In this document: positions 10,583 to 19,697 of the stretch, piece after piece
Layout: every line of letters starts with the position of its first letter
Numbering within the stretch: position 1 is the first letter of the stretch
Origin: Bacteroidota bacterium
Lineage (GTDB): Bacteria; Bacteroidota; Bacteroidia; B-17B0; Aurantibacillaceae
Length of the DNA stretch: 64,000 nucleotides
Reading direction: 5' to 3'
Assembly: GCA_016185125.1 (NCBI GenBank)
Contig: JACPOC010000041.1
Span: forward strand, 1-64,000
The notes under the pieces: model-generated
What the model was told of the DNA's origin: nothing
What the model saw: the letters and a program-made list of their open reading frames with translations, nothing else
The model's database searches: none
Translations under genes and position numbers: made by a program

Positions 10583-10676
10583 GACTTTAAAGGTAAGAGA
10601 ATCAATACTAAAAATTTTAGATTTAAGAATCTAAATCGTTATATAAGGTTTTTTTAAACTTTTAACAATAATTAAT

Positions 10677-10717
10677 CGACTAAATTCGTTTTTTTAACGA
10701 TTAAATCCGTATATTTG
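10677..10717 (+). promoter_or_regulatory. Candidate phaE promoter with paired operator-like repeats
   Basis: CGACTAAATTCG (10677-10688) and CGATTAAATCCG (10698-10709), 21 bp start to start, abutting TATATTTG (10710-10717). Confidence 0.5.
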
Positions 10718-10817
10718 CATCCAATTAAAAAATCAGTCGTATAAAACTGAGTTTCAGTAGTTTACCCCGAAACGCTGAAAAACATTAAAATTAAAAACAA
10801 AAAACAAAAAAAGAAAA

Positions 10818-12173
10818 ATGAAGACACCAAATCCAATTATTGACACCATCGTTGAAACACAAACCAATTTCGTAAACAATTGGATGGATTCAGCAAAGAA
10901 AATGCAATCAGCATTTAGCAATGGTAATGTGGCGCACGAGGGGCAAACAATTTACAAAGAGTATTTAGATAAGCAAATGAGTATCTTAAACAGCATGAAG
11001 GATTCTTCTGCTAAATTATTTAACGGATCAAGCGAAAGCAATCCGCAAGAGTTTTTTAAATCATGGTTTAATCAGCAAGCGGCTCACGCAAAACAAATGA
11101 CTGATTTTAACCAAAGTATTTATAACAGCTTCAGTAATTTTGGCAAGCCTGCTCAGGATTATATGAGCAATTTTGGGCAAATGAATACTTCATACACGAA
11201 TATTTATAATTCATGGATGAACACTTTAAACAATTCTTTTGATTCAATGTCAAAGAACATGAATGGCGGATTTAATAAAGATATTTTCAGCAATTTTATT
11301 CAGGGCAACCAAATGTATGCTAAAATGCAGGAATTTTTTGGCCCAATGGCTGATGCCATTCAAAAAGGTAAATTTAACATGGAGGCTTTTAAAAATCATT
11401 TTACTGCCGAAAGCTATGCAAACCTTACCAAGCAAATGTTTGGTAACATGTATAACGGAGGTTCTGTTAAAGAAGTTTATGATAATGGCATGAAGCAAAT
11501 TCATAATTTCTTTACAAGCCAAAATGGTTTAAGCAAAGAATATTTTGCGCAGGTTCAAACAATGGCTAAGGAATTTCCTTCCATGTTTAACGGTAATGCA
11601 ACAACTTTAAAAGATTTCTACGGACAGATTAACAATGTTTTTGGAAAAACTTTTGAGCCTTTGTTAAAATTAGCTACTCCGGGTAAAGAAAAAGAAAACG
11701 TTGAAGCTACAATAGCTTTAATGGATAAGTTAGCAGAATACAGCATCAAACAAGCAGAATTACAAGCGTTTTTACAAACTACAACTCAAAAAAGTATCGA
11801 GAAAGTAGCACAGCAATATGCAGAGAAGTTTAACACTCCTTTAGCATTAACATCTCCTCCAAAGCCGGAAGAAATGTATAGCGAGTGGATTAAAACTAAC
11901 GAGCAGGTATTTGCCGAATTATTTGCCAGCGAAGAATTTAGTAAAGTTAAAGGTGAAGCAATTAACCTTAGCATGGATGTAAAAAAGCATTTCGAAAAGC
12001 ACTTTGAGCAAATGTTTCAAAGCTACCCTGTAGTATTTAAATCGGAAGTTGAAGAATTACAAAAAACTATTTACGAATTAAAAAAACAAGTTAAAGATTT
12101 ACAGTCAAAGTCGGTGGCTACTCCGGTATTTGAAACAGCTGACGACGATAAGTCAAAAAATCGTAAAAAATAA
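10818..12173 (+). CDS. phaE: Class III poly(R)-hydroxyalkanoate synthase subunit PhaE-like
   Basis: 451-aa helical protein with repeated W/F-rich amphipathic segments and C-terminal coiled coil, immediately upstream of phaC. Confidence 0.75.
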   Translation: MKTPNPIIDTIVETQTNFVNNWMDSAKKMQSAFSNGNVAHEGQTIYKEYLDKQMSILNSMKDSSAKLFNGSSESNPQEFFKSWFNQQAAHAKQMTDFNQSIYNSFSNFGKPAQDYMSNFGQMNTSYTNIYNSWMNTLNNSFDSMSKNMNGGFNKDIFSNFIQGNQMYAKMQEFFGPMADAIQKGKFNMEAFKNHFTAESYANLTKQMFGNMYNGGSVKEVYDNGMKQIHNFFTSQNGLSKEYFAQVQTMAKEFPSMFNGNATTLKDFYGQINNVFGKTFEPLLKLATPGKEKENVEATIALMDKLAEYSIKQAELQAFLQTTTQKSIEKVAQQYAEKFNTPLALTSPPKPEEMYSEWIKTNEQVFAELFASEEFSKVKGEAINLSMDVKKHFEKHFEQMFQSYPVVFKSEVEELQKTIYELKKQVKDLQSKSVATPVFETADDDKSKNRKK

Positions 12174-12180
12174 TTCAGTC

Positions 12181-12212
12181 TCTGCATAAAGTTCTCTTAA
12201 ACTTTATGCAGA
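12181..12212 (+). other. Long perfect hairpin after phaE
   Basis: TCTGCATAAAGTT-ctctta-AACTTTATGCAGA, 13-bp perfect stem 8 bp after the phaE stop. Confidence 0.7.
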
Positions 12213-12236
12213 TTCTTATAGCTAAGAACCCTAAGA

Positions 12237-12273
12237 GGCCGTCCAATTTTGTGTTTGTGGGACGGCCTTTTTT
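12237..12273 (+). terminator. Rho-independent terminator between phaE and phaC
   Basis: GGCCGTCC ... GGACGGCC followed by TTTTTT. Confidence 0.85.
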
Positions 12274-12397
12274 ATTGACTTATTTAGGGCAAATAAAATA
12301 TTTAATAAATTGCTATTAAGTTTGAGCATTAAATTATAAATTCACAGAAAGAATATCTATTTCTGATAAAAAACAAAATTTAAATAAAGAAATTATT

Positions 12398-13447
12398 ATG
12401 GAAACTAATTTGCTGCGTGAAATGACTGACATGAGTCAGAAAATTTTAAAAGGATACGATACCCTAAATGAAATTGAGGAAGTTGATATTGCCTCCACAC
12501 CTAAAACAGAGGTTTATAAAGAAGATAAGCTTACCCTTTATCGCTACAACCGCGATACAGAAGCAACATACAAAACGCCGGTTTTAATTGTTTATGCTTT
12601 GGTTAACACTTATAAAATGTTGGATCTGCAGCCCGACCGCAGTTATATTAAAAATCTTTTAAATGCCGGAATGGACGTGTATTTGATAGATTGGGGTTAC
12701 CCAACTAAAGGCGACCGTTTTTTAAGCATGGATGATTATGTAAACGGATACATTAATAATTGTGTTGATCAAATCAGAAAAAAGCACCGCATTGATTCAG
12801 TTAATATTTTAAGTATTTGCCAGGGCGGAACGCTAAGCGTTATTTACGCATCTTTATTTCCTAATAAAGTAAAAAATTTAGTAACGCATGTAACGCCCAT
12901 TGATTTTGATACGAATGATGGTTTATTATTTCGTTGGAGTAAAGATGTTGATTTTGATAAGTTGGTAGATGCTAACCATGGTTTAATTCCTGGAGGATAT
13001 TTAAATCAGAGTTTTGATATGCTTAAGCCAATGATGAAAGTTCAGAAGCAACAAGCGCTTGCTCATAGCTTGGAAGATAAAGGAAAGCTGCTCAACTTTC
13101 TTCGCATGGAGCGTTGGATAAGTGAAAGCCCGGATCAGGCGGGAGAATGTTTCCGTCAGTTTATGAAAGACCTTTATCAAAAAAATAAATTGGTAAAAGG
13201 TGAACTGGAAGTTGGCGGTAAAAAAGTTAATCTTAAAAATTTAACTTGTCCTTTATTAAATATTTTCGCTACCGAAGATCATCTTGTTCCTCCTTCGGCA
13301 ACAAAGCCTTTAAATGATCTTGTAGGAAGCAAGGATAAAGAGCTTTACAGTTTTAAAGGCGGGCATATTGGTGTGTTTGTAGGCGGAAAATCTCAAAAAG
13401 AACTAGCTCCGGCAGTGGCAGAATGGTTAAAGAAGAGGGATAAGTAA
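12398..13447 (+). CDS. phaC: Class III poly(R)-hydroxyalkanoate synthase subunit PhaC
   Basis: LSICQGG nucleophile motif, LVTHVTPIDFD, ATEDHLVPP (Asp) and GGHIGVFVGG (His). Confidence 0.9.
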   Translation: METNLLREMTDMSQKILKGYDTLNEIEEVDIASTPKTEVYKEDKLTLYRYNRDTEATYKTPVLIVYALVNTYKMLDLQPDRSYIKNLLNAGMDVYLIDWGYPTKGDRFLSMDDYVNGYINNCVDQIRKKHRIDSVNILSICQGGTLSVIYASLFPNKVKNLVTHVTPIDFDTNDGLLFRWSKDVDFDKLVDANHGLIPGGYLNQSFDMLKPMMKVQKQQALAHSLEDKGKLLNFLRMERWISESPDQAGECFRQFMKDLYQKNKLVKGELEVGGKKVNLKNLTCPLLNIFATEDHLVPPSATKPLNDLVGSKDKELYSFKGGHIGVFVGGKSQKELAPAVAEWLKKRDK

Positions 13448-13486
13448 TTTTTTTGAGTTGTTTTTTTAACTGAGTAAATATAAAGC

Positions 13487-13517
13487 AAAAACCCGCGGTA
13501 TTTTCTGCGGGTTTTTA
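13487..13517. terminator. Bidirectional rho-independent terminator between phaC and ilvE
   Basis: AAAACCCGC-ggtattttct-GCGGGTTTTT with A/T tracts on both sides. Confidence 0.85.
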
Positions 13518-13541
13518 TTTATTAGTATTTTAAATCTTCAT

Positions 13542-14609
13542 TCAATTAATTTTCATCATCCAGTTAAATTTATCTTCTGTTTTTCCTTTTCTAATGCTTC
13601 TTAAAACATCGTCTACTTTAGTTGAAAATTTACGTTCTTCAACAGGCGGAAGGTCATAATCTTTTCCTTCAAAACCTATTCCTATAATTTGCGCAATGGT
13701 AGCAGCAGTGCCGCATCCAAAGGCTTCCATTAAAGTGCCGTTGTGATGGGCTGTTAAAACTTCACGTATGCTTATTTTTCGTTCTTCCACTTTCATGCCC
13801 CAATCTCTGGCAAGAGTTAAAACCGAATCGCGGGTTATTCCCGATAAAATGGTATCGCTTAAAGCTGGTGTTAATAAAGTATCGCCAATCACAAACATTA
13901 AATTCATGGTTCCACTTTCTTCCACGTATTGATGTGTTTCACTGTCAGTCCAAATTACCTGCTGATAGCCTTTTTGCTGAGCCAATTTGGTAGGGTATAA
14001 ACTTCTTCCGTAATTGCCTGCCGCTTTTACAAAGCCCACACCGCCATGCACCGCTCTGAAAAAATTTGTTTCAACCAACACCTTAATAGGCTCGCTGTAA
14101 TATTTTCCGGCAGGGCAGGTAATAATAATAAATTTATAAGTTTCGCTGGCTTTTACACCAATAGCTTCATCGGTGGCAATAATAAACGGACGGATATACA
14201 AGCTTCCTGTATCGCTGGAAGGAACCCACTGTGAATCTAATTTTAAAAGTTCCATTAAGCCTCCCATAAAAATCTCTTCCGGAACTTCGGGCATAGCCAT
14301 TCGTATAGCGCTTTTATTTAGTCGCATGAAATTTTCAGTAGGCCTGAATAAGGATACTTCATTCTTATCATTTTTATAAGCCTTCATTCCCTCAAAAATA
14401 GCCTGTCCGTAATGCAAAGCGCTCATGGCATAACTTAAAGGAACATCACCATAGGGCACAATATAGGCTTTCTGCCATTTACCATCTGAATACTCAGCAA
14501 TAAACATGTGATCACTAAAACATTTACCGAAGGGAACATTGTTCACATCAAACTCCGTTACACGGCTTTTGGCAATTTTTTTTACTGAGATATCAATTGT
14601 TCCGGTCAT
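13542..14609 (-). CDS. ilvE: Branched-chain amino acid aminotransferase
   Basis: LHYGQAIFEGMKAYK, YIRPFI, EESGTMNLMFV, GITRDSVL motifs. Confidence 0.93.
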   Translation of the reverse strand: MTGTIDISVKKIAKSRVTEFDVNNVPFGKCFSDHMFIAEYSDGKWQKAYIVPYGDVPLSYAMSALHYGQAIFEGMKAYKNDKNEVSLFRPTENFMRLNKSAIRMAMPEVPEEIFMGGLMELLKLDSQWVPSSDTGSLYIRPFIIATDEAIGVKASETYKFIIITCPAGKYYSEPIKVLVETNFFRAVHGGVGFVKAAGNYGRSLYPTKLAQQKGYQQVIWTDSETHQYVEESGTMNLMFVIGDTLLTPALSDTILSGITRDSVLTLARDWGMKVEERKISIREVLTAHHNGTLMEAFGCGTAATIAQIIGIGFEGKDYDLPPVEERKFSTKVDDVLRSIRKGKTEDKFNWMMKIN

Positions 14610-14698
14610 ACGAAAATTCTAATATTCCAAATAACTACAATTTTTTTGAAATACCAAATTATTTGGGCAAGAAAAAATAGGGTTTGGACGATTGTTGT

Positions 14699-15481
14699 TT
14701 AGTGTATGGAGGGATAAATCTGCGAAGAACCGTCTGAACCAAACTTCTGAAGTTTTAAATCCGTCCCGTCAAACACTGCGTAAGTCCGGTAATTGATCCA
14801 TTCCCCTAAATTAATGTAACGTGCTTTTTTATCTATATCCATATCTAGCGGTAAATGCCGGTGACCAAATATGAAATAATTGATAGGATTTGTTTTTAAA
14901 TATTCCTTCGAAAAAAGATACAGCCATTCGTTGTCCTTACCTAAAAATTTTTCATCACTGTCGGCTGTAATAATTCGGCTGCGCTTGCTGCTTTTACGGG
15001 CAATGGCAAATGCCAAGTTGGGATGAATACGTGAGAACAACCACTGATTGATTTTACTGGTAAAAACTTTCTTTAAAAATTTATAACCTTTATCTCCCGG
15101 CCCCAGGCCATCACCATGACCAATATAAAACTTCTTGCCGTTAAATTCTCTGGTGATAGGTTCATGAAAAACACTAACGTTAAGTTCTTTAATAAAATAA
15201 TCGTGCATCCACAGATCGTGATTGCCTGTAAAAAAGTGTATTTTAATGCCACTATCGGTGAGTTCCGCAATCTTACCCAGCAAGCGGGTATGTCCCTTTG
15301 GAATGGTATGCGTGTACTCGTACCAGAAATCAAAAATATCTCCCACTAAAAAAATTTCTTCCGCATCTTCTTTTATAGAATCGAGCCATTTGCAAATCAT
15401 CTTTTCGCGTTCAAGGCTTAACTCATGCGTTGGCACGCCCAGGTGAAAATCAGAAGCAAAATATATTTTTTTGTGATTCAA
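14699..15481 (-). CDS. lpxH: UDP-2,3-diacylglucosamine diphosphatase
   Basis: ASDFHLG, LVGDIFDFWYEY, TGNHDLWM, FGHRHLP metallophosphatase motifs. Confidence 0.85.
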   Translation of the reverse strand: MNHKKIYFASDFHLGVPTHELSLEREKMICKWLDSIKEDAEEIFLVGDIFDFWYEYTHTIPKGHTRLLGKIAELTDSGIKIHFFTGNHDLWMHDYFIKELNVSVFHEPITREFNGKKFYIGHGDGLGPGDKGYKFLKKVFTSKINQWLFSRIHPNLAFAIARKSSKRSRIITADSDEKFLGKDNEWLYLFSKEYLKTNPINYFIFGHRHLPLDMDIDKKARYINLGEWINYRTYAVFDGTDLKLQKFGSDGSSQIYPSIH

Positions 15482-15483
15482 AA

Positions 15484-18400
15484 TTAAAACAGGTTTTTCT
15501 TTATCAAATCTTTAGGTGCTAATTTATGCAAATTCAATGTAAAACGAATCCTTTCCCAAAAGCCTACATTGTTTAATTCAAGTACATTTTTTATATCGTT
15601 ACTATATGCAAAGGGAATATAAATATCCAGAATATCCTTAAAAATTGCAACGTTAAGGCCTGTCGACCAAAAATATTTATCGTTAATACGATTTTTGCTG
15701 TCGGATACAGCGACATCAAAAAATAAACGTACCGGTAAAATAAATATACGTGGAGATTTAAGGTTAATAGCGGTCATCCATTGGGTTGAACTTCCTAGGC
15801 CTTTTGCGGGAATTTTAAGCGCGCCATCTGTTTCGGTAAACTGATTTGCGCCAACCCCTTCGTTTACATTACGTGCCATATAATGGTAAGCGAACAAATA
15901 ATCATACGATCCTCGGTAACCGTCTATTTTAAAGGAATACAGGCCTTTATCCGATTCGCTTCCTGTTATAAAACTTCCGCCAAATAGGCGCATATCAAAA
16001 GCATAACGTTTGCTGAGAGTGAACTTATAGTTTAACTCACCAAATACTTTTGCCATTTTATTATTATGTTGAAGAGAAGCGTTGAATGAAAAAGGATTGA
16101 TGATGCGGTTATTCACCAATGTATAATTTAATTCGTTGATGAAAGAATAAGTTTGCTTGGTCTGCGGAACTCCGGTGCTGCGAATAACCCATTGGTTTAA
16201 ACTATCTACAAATAAATTGTTATTGGTATAACGTATAGTTTGTGTTAAGGGGCTTACAGCTCTTTTCTTTTTAATTTCAAGCTCAAGATAGGGCGCTATT
16301 TTATAAAAATTAAAATTGAGGTCTTTGTAAGTTGTGCCATTAGCCTCATTCAGTAATCCTGTTTCAAACTTTTCGTACGCAAAGGTTTTTGCTTTAGTAC
16401 CCAGGGTTATTTGTTTAAATGCCTTTTTAGGATATAAATTATAATTGAACTCCGCAAAGCCCGCAGGCAGCATATTCTTAAAACCAAACATTGGGGCAAT
16501 CAGGTATTCAAACTTCTTTTGATAAATACCGTAATTATGAATAGCAATGCCAAGCATCAAACCGTTATAATAGTTGGCAGCTACAACGGGGGCATAACTT
16601 ACTTGAGTTTTTTTAGGGGTTTCAAGTTTGGTTATAAAATCAAACTGCAGTGGTTTTGTTTTTTTAAAAAAACCGTTGGTTTTTATAAAATTGTTTTTGC
16701 GATTAATGTCGGGCATTCTGTCTAAGCCGTCAATTTTAAACAGGTCAACATCCGCCACCGGAAAGCCAACCGTTTTAGTATCTTTAAAACCGGTAAACCA
16801 AACTACGCCACTTAGTTTTCCGTTTTTAAAACCGGTAACATTTACAGGGGAAGGTGTTCCGGTTTTGTTTTTTAATTTTAGGGTGTAACTGCCGTCCTCG
16901 TTTCGTTTTACTTTTTTTATTTTATAATCAATTTTTGCATCGGTCTTAATCAGATATTCGGTGAACCAGTTCAAATCCATCCCGCTAAAATAGCTCAGGG
17001 TTTGTGAAAGATCTAAAGGTGTGGGATGTTTAAATTTAAATTGCCCGTAATAAAATTGCATGGCTTTATCAAAGGTTTCCTCGCCCATGTAATCCATCAG
17101 GTAATCAAATATTATAGCAGTTTTAGCATATACAATAAAGCCGTAATTAATTTCGGTAAATTCTTTTGAAGGAGTATTAATGGGTTGATCGGTTCTTGCT
17201 TTTGCAGCAAAAAAATACACGGTTTCTTTTTCACGCCAATACGGAATTTTATTTAAGCCTAAAAATTTAAACGTGCTGTCTTTCCCAATAAATTCCACCA
17301 GTTTTTTTTCGGGATATTTTGCACGCATATAACGCAACTCGTAAAAAGAATTAATGCCTTCATCTAACCCCGGATGCTCTCTTTCGTTGCTGCCTAAAAC
17401 ACCATAAAACCAATTGTGACCAACTTCGTGGGCAATGGTGATGTCCAGATCAAAAGCGCTGTTCATATCGCCAATAACGGTTATGTTGGGATATTCCATT
17501 CCTCCGCCGGCCATAATGGTGCCATCAACCGCAGTGACATGGTTGTAGGGATAATCGCCATTAAGATAGGAGTAGAACATGGTTGATTCATTCACGTAGG
17601 TGATCGCGTCTTTCCATAATTCAAAATTTTTATTGGTAAAGTAGATCCAGGTATCTACTGTTTTTTTTGTGTTGGGCAATTGAATCTGATCGTGAAGCAC
17701 GTTAAACCGTTTATCGGCAAACCAAGCAAAATCATGCACCCTGAATTGTTTAAAGCGAACTGTTTTATATTCTTTTGAGGATTCAGGAAAATCCATATCG
17801 TCGGCTCTGTAATCGACCTTATCTAAACGCTCTAATGTTTTACCAACCTTTTCATTTAAAAAAGCTTCTTCCTCTTCTGCATCTATTCTATCGCCGGTGG
17901 CTGAGAGTAAATAATTTTTTGGGAGCGTAATGCTTACGTCGAAACTTCCAAATTCGCTGTAAAATTCCCCTTGATCTAAATACGGCATTGGGTGCCAGCC
18001 TTCCTTATCAAATACTGCCGGCTTTGGATACCATTGGGTAATGGCGTATGCCTGACCCGTATGCCCTAATCTCGAAAATTTAGAATCAGGTATCTTAACA
18101 AAAAAAGGCGTGCTGATTTTGGCAGTATCCAACGAACGCAAGGGAGCATTTAAAATTAATTTACAGATGTCGGGATTTTCTTTATCGTATTCCACTTTTA
18201 CCGATTGACCGTTTACTTTAAAATCCAAACTATCAATATAACCGCGTTCTTCGGGTTTTGAATAATAAAAGGAAGTCTTTTTAAGCTCCTGTAACTGTTT
18301 TGCCAACGCGGTGTTGTGATTTTTATAGGCGTTAGGCCATAAATGAAAATAAATAAAATCAAGGCCTTTATCAGAATTATTGATGTAAATAATTTCTTCA

Positions 18401-18564
18401 AAAGCTTTTAAGGTATGCGCTTTATCGTTAAGCGTTACATTGATCTTATAATTAACTTCCTGCTGAAAATAAGTTTGTTGGGCTTTAAGTTGGCAAGCAA
18501 TAACAAAAATCGCTGCAAGCCATTTGCAGCGATTTAAATATTTAATATCTATTAAAGCGTTCAA
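15484..18564 (-). CDS. M1 family metallopeptidase
   Basis: GGGMEYPN and HEVGHNWF...E zinc-binding motif; signal peptide. Confidence 0.9.
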   Translation of the reverse strand: MNALIDIKYLNRCKWLAAIFVIACQLKAQQTYFQQEVNYKINVTLNDKAHTLKAFEEIIYINNSDKGLDFIYFHLWPNAYKNHNTALAKQLQELKKTSFYYSKPEERGYIDSLDFKVNGQSVKVEYDKENPDICKLILNAPLRSLDTAKISTPFFVKIPDSKFSRLGHTGQAYAITQWYPKPAVFDKEGWHPMPYLDQGEFYSEFGSFDVSITLPKNYLLSATGDRIDAEEEEAFLNEKVGKTLERLDKVDYRADDMDFPESSKEYKTVRFKQFRVHDFAWFADKRFNVLHDQIQLPNTKKTVDTWIYFTNKNFELWKDAITYVNESTMFYSYLNGDYPYNHVTAVDGTIMAGGGMEYPNITVIGDMNSAFDLDITIAHEVGHNWFYGVLGSNEREHPGLDEGINSFYELRYMRAKYPEKKLVEFIGKDSTFKFLGLNKIPYWREKETVYFFAAKARTDQPINTPSKEFTEINYGFIVYAKTAIIFDYLMDYMGEETFDKAMQFYYGQFKFKHPTPLDLSQTLSYFSGMDLNWFTEYLIKTDAKIDYKIKKVKRNEDGSYTLKLKNKTGTPSPVNVTGFKNGKLSGVVWFTGFKDTKTVGFPVADVDLFKIDGLDRMPDINRKNNFIKTNGFFKKTKPLQFDFITKLETPKKTQVSYAPVVAANYYNGLMLGIAIHNYGIYQKKFEYLIAPMFGFKNMLPAGFAEFNYNLYPKKAFKQITLGTKAKTFAYEKFETGLLNEANGTTYKDLNFNFYKIAPYLELEIKKKRAVSPLTQTIRYTNNNLFVDSLNQWVIRSTGVPQTKQTYSFINELNYTLVNNRIINPFSFNASLQHNNKMAKVFGELNYKFTLSKRYAFDMRLFGGSFITGSESDKGLYSFKIDGYRGSYDYLFAYHYMARNVNEGVGANQFTETDGALKIPAKGLGSSTQWMTAINLKSPRIFILPVRLFFDVAVSDSKNRINDKYFWSTGLNVAIFKDILDIYIPFAYSNDIKNVLELNNVGFWERIRFTLNLHKLAPKDLIKKNLF

Positions 18565-18567
18565 CTT

Positions 18568-19695
18568 TTATTTAATTGCCAACGCCGCTTCAATTGCCTT
18601 TTCCAATTCGGCTCCGCGTAATCCTTTGCCTATTATCTCACCTTTTTTGTTTAACAGAACGGTGTAAGGAATTCCCTGCACACCGTAAAGTTTTGCCGCC
18701 TCACTGTCCCAGTATTTTAAATCACTTACCTGCGGCCATGTAATGCCATCTTTTTTAATAGCTTCTACCCAACGGTCTTTATCCTGATCTAAGGATACAC
18801 CATAGATTTCGAAACCTTTATCTTTGAATTTATTGTAAGCCTTTACAACGTTAGGCATTTCCTTTCTACAAGGTCCGCACCAACTTGCCCAAAAATCTAT
18901 TAATACTACTTTTCCTCTTAAAGATGAAAGCGCAATTTCTTTTCCCTCGGGTGATGGAAGGTTAATTTCAGGTGCTGCTTGTCCGCTGGTAGTGGCCATC
19001 ATTTTTAGAACAACTTCATGAAAGGTTCTAACGGTTTTGTCATTTGGATATTTCGCGCTCAGGCCTTTATCCAATGCTTTGTAAAGATCTCCAAATTTCT
19101 CCGGATCCATTCCCTGTATAGCCATAATGGAAGCATACATATTGGTATTGCTTTTTACTTTTTCAGATACTTGTTTATTATAGGTGGCCATGATGGATTC
19201 GTAAGGCGCCTGAAATATTTTGCTTAAGGAATCCATTTTCAGCGAATCCATTTTCAGTGTTTGCATGATGCCCTGAAACGATTGGTTCAGCGAATCCATT
19301 TGTATTTGATTTTTTTTATGAAGCTCGTTGTATTCTGCGAACAATTTTGTTTCCTCAGAGCCTGTTACCTTAGCCGTGTTGCCCAAATCTTTTACGCTGC
19401 CTGTAATATTCACTTTATCCGCGCTGTCAAGCACCAGCATTACAAAGTTTTGCGGACTGGTTTTGATTCTGTAAAAGCCAATTTTTGGCACATAGTTCTT
19501 AAAATCAAAGTTTCCGTGTTCATCAAGTATTACACTATCTACCAAAATGGGTTGTGGATTGGTAAGCTTTTCTAAAAAGATCATTTCTCCCTTCGAATCA
19601 CTTAAAGTCCCTTTTAATTCAAAGCTTCCTTTTCTGTCTTCAGAACAAGCTGTAAGTAATACACAAGCCGAAATGGCAATAATTAATTTATACAT
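18568..19695 (-). CDS. TlpA-like thioredoxin-family lipoprotein
   Basis: Lipobox LLTACS; DFWASWCGPCRKEMP; N-terminal DUF4369-like region. Confidence 0.9.
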   Translation of the reverse strand: MYKLIIAISACVLLTACSEDRKGSFELKGTLSDSKGEMIFLEKLTNPQPILVDSVILDEHGNFDFKNYVPKIGFYRIKTSPQNFVMLVLDSADKVNITGSVKDLGNTAKVTGSEETKLFAEYNELHKKNQIQMDSLNQSFQGIMQTLKMDSLKMDSLSKIFQAPYESIMATYNKQVSEKVKSNTNMYASIMAIQGMDPEKFGDLYKALDKGLSAKYPNDKTVRTFHEVVLKMMATTSGQAAPEINLPSPEGKEIALSSLRGKVVLIDFWASWCGPCRKEMPNVVKAYNKFKDKGFEIYGVSLDQDKDRWVEAIKKDGITWPQVSDLKYWDSEAAKLYGVQGIPYTVLLNKKGEIIGKGLRGAELEKAIEAALAIK

Positions 19696-19697
19696 AT

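Noticed and set aside
10628-10639. AATCTAAATCGT upstream of phaE as a related copy of the 20-bp array unit (reverse complement ACGATTTAGATT)
   Set aside because: Only 12 nt of AT-rich match, without the CCGTCA part; chance cannot be excluded
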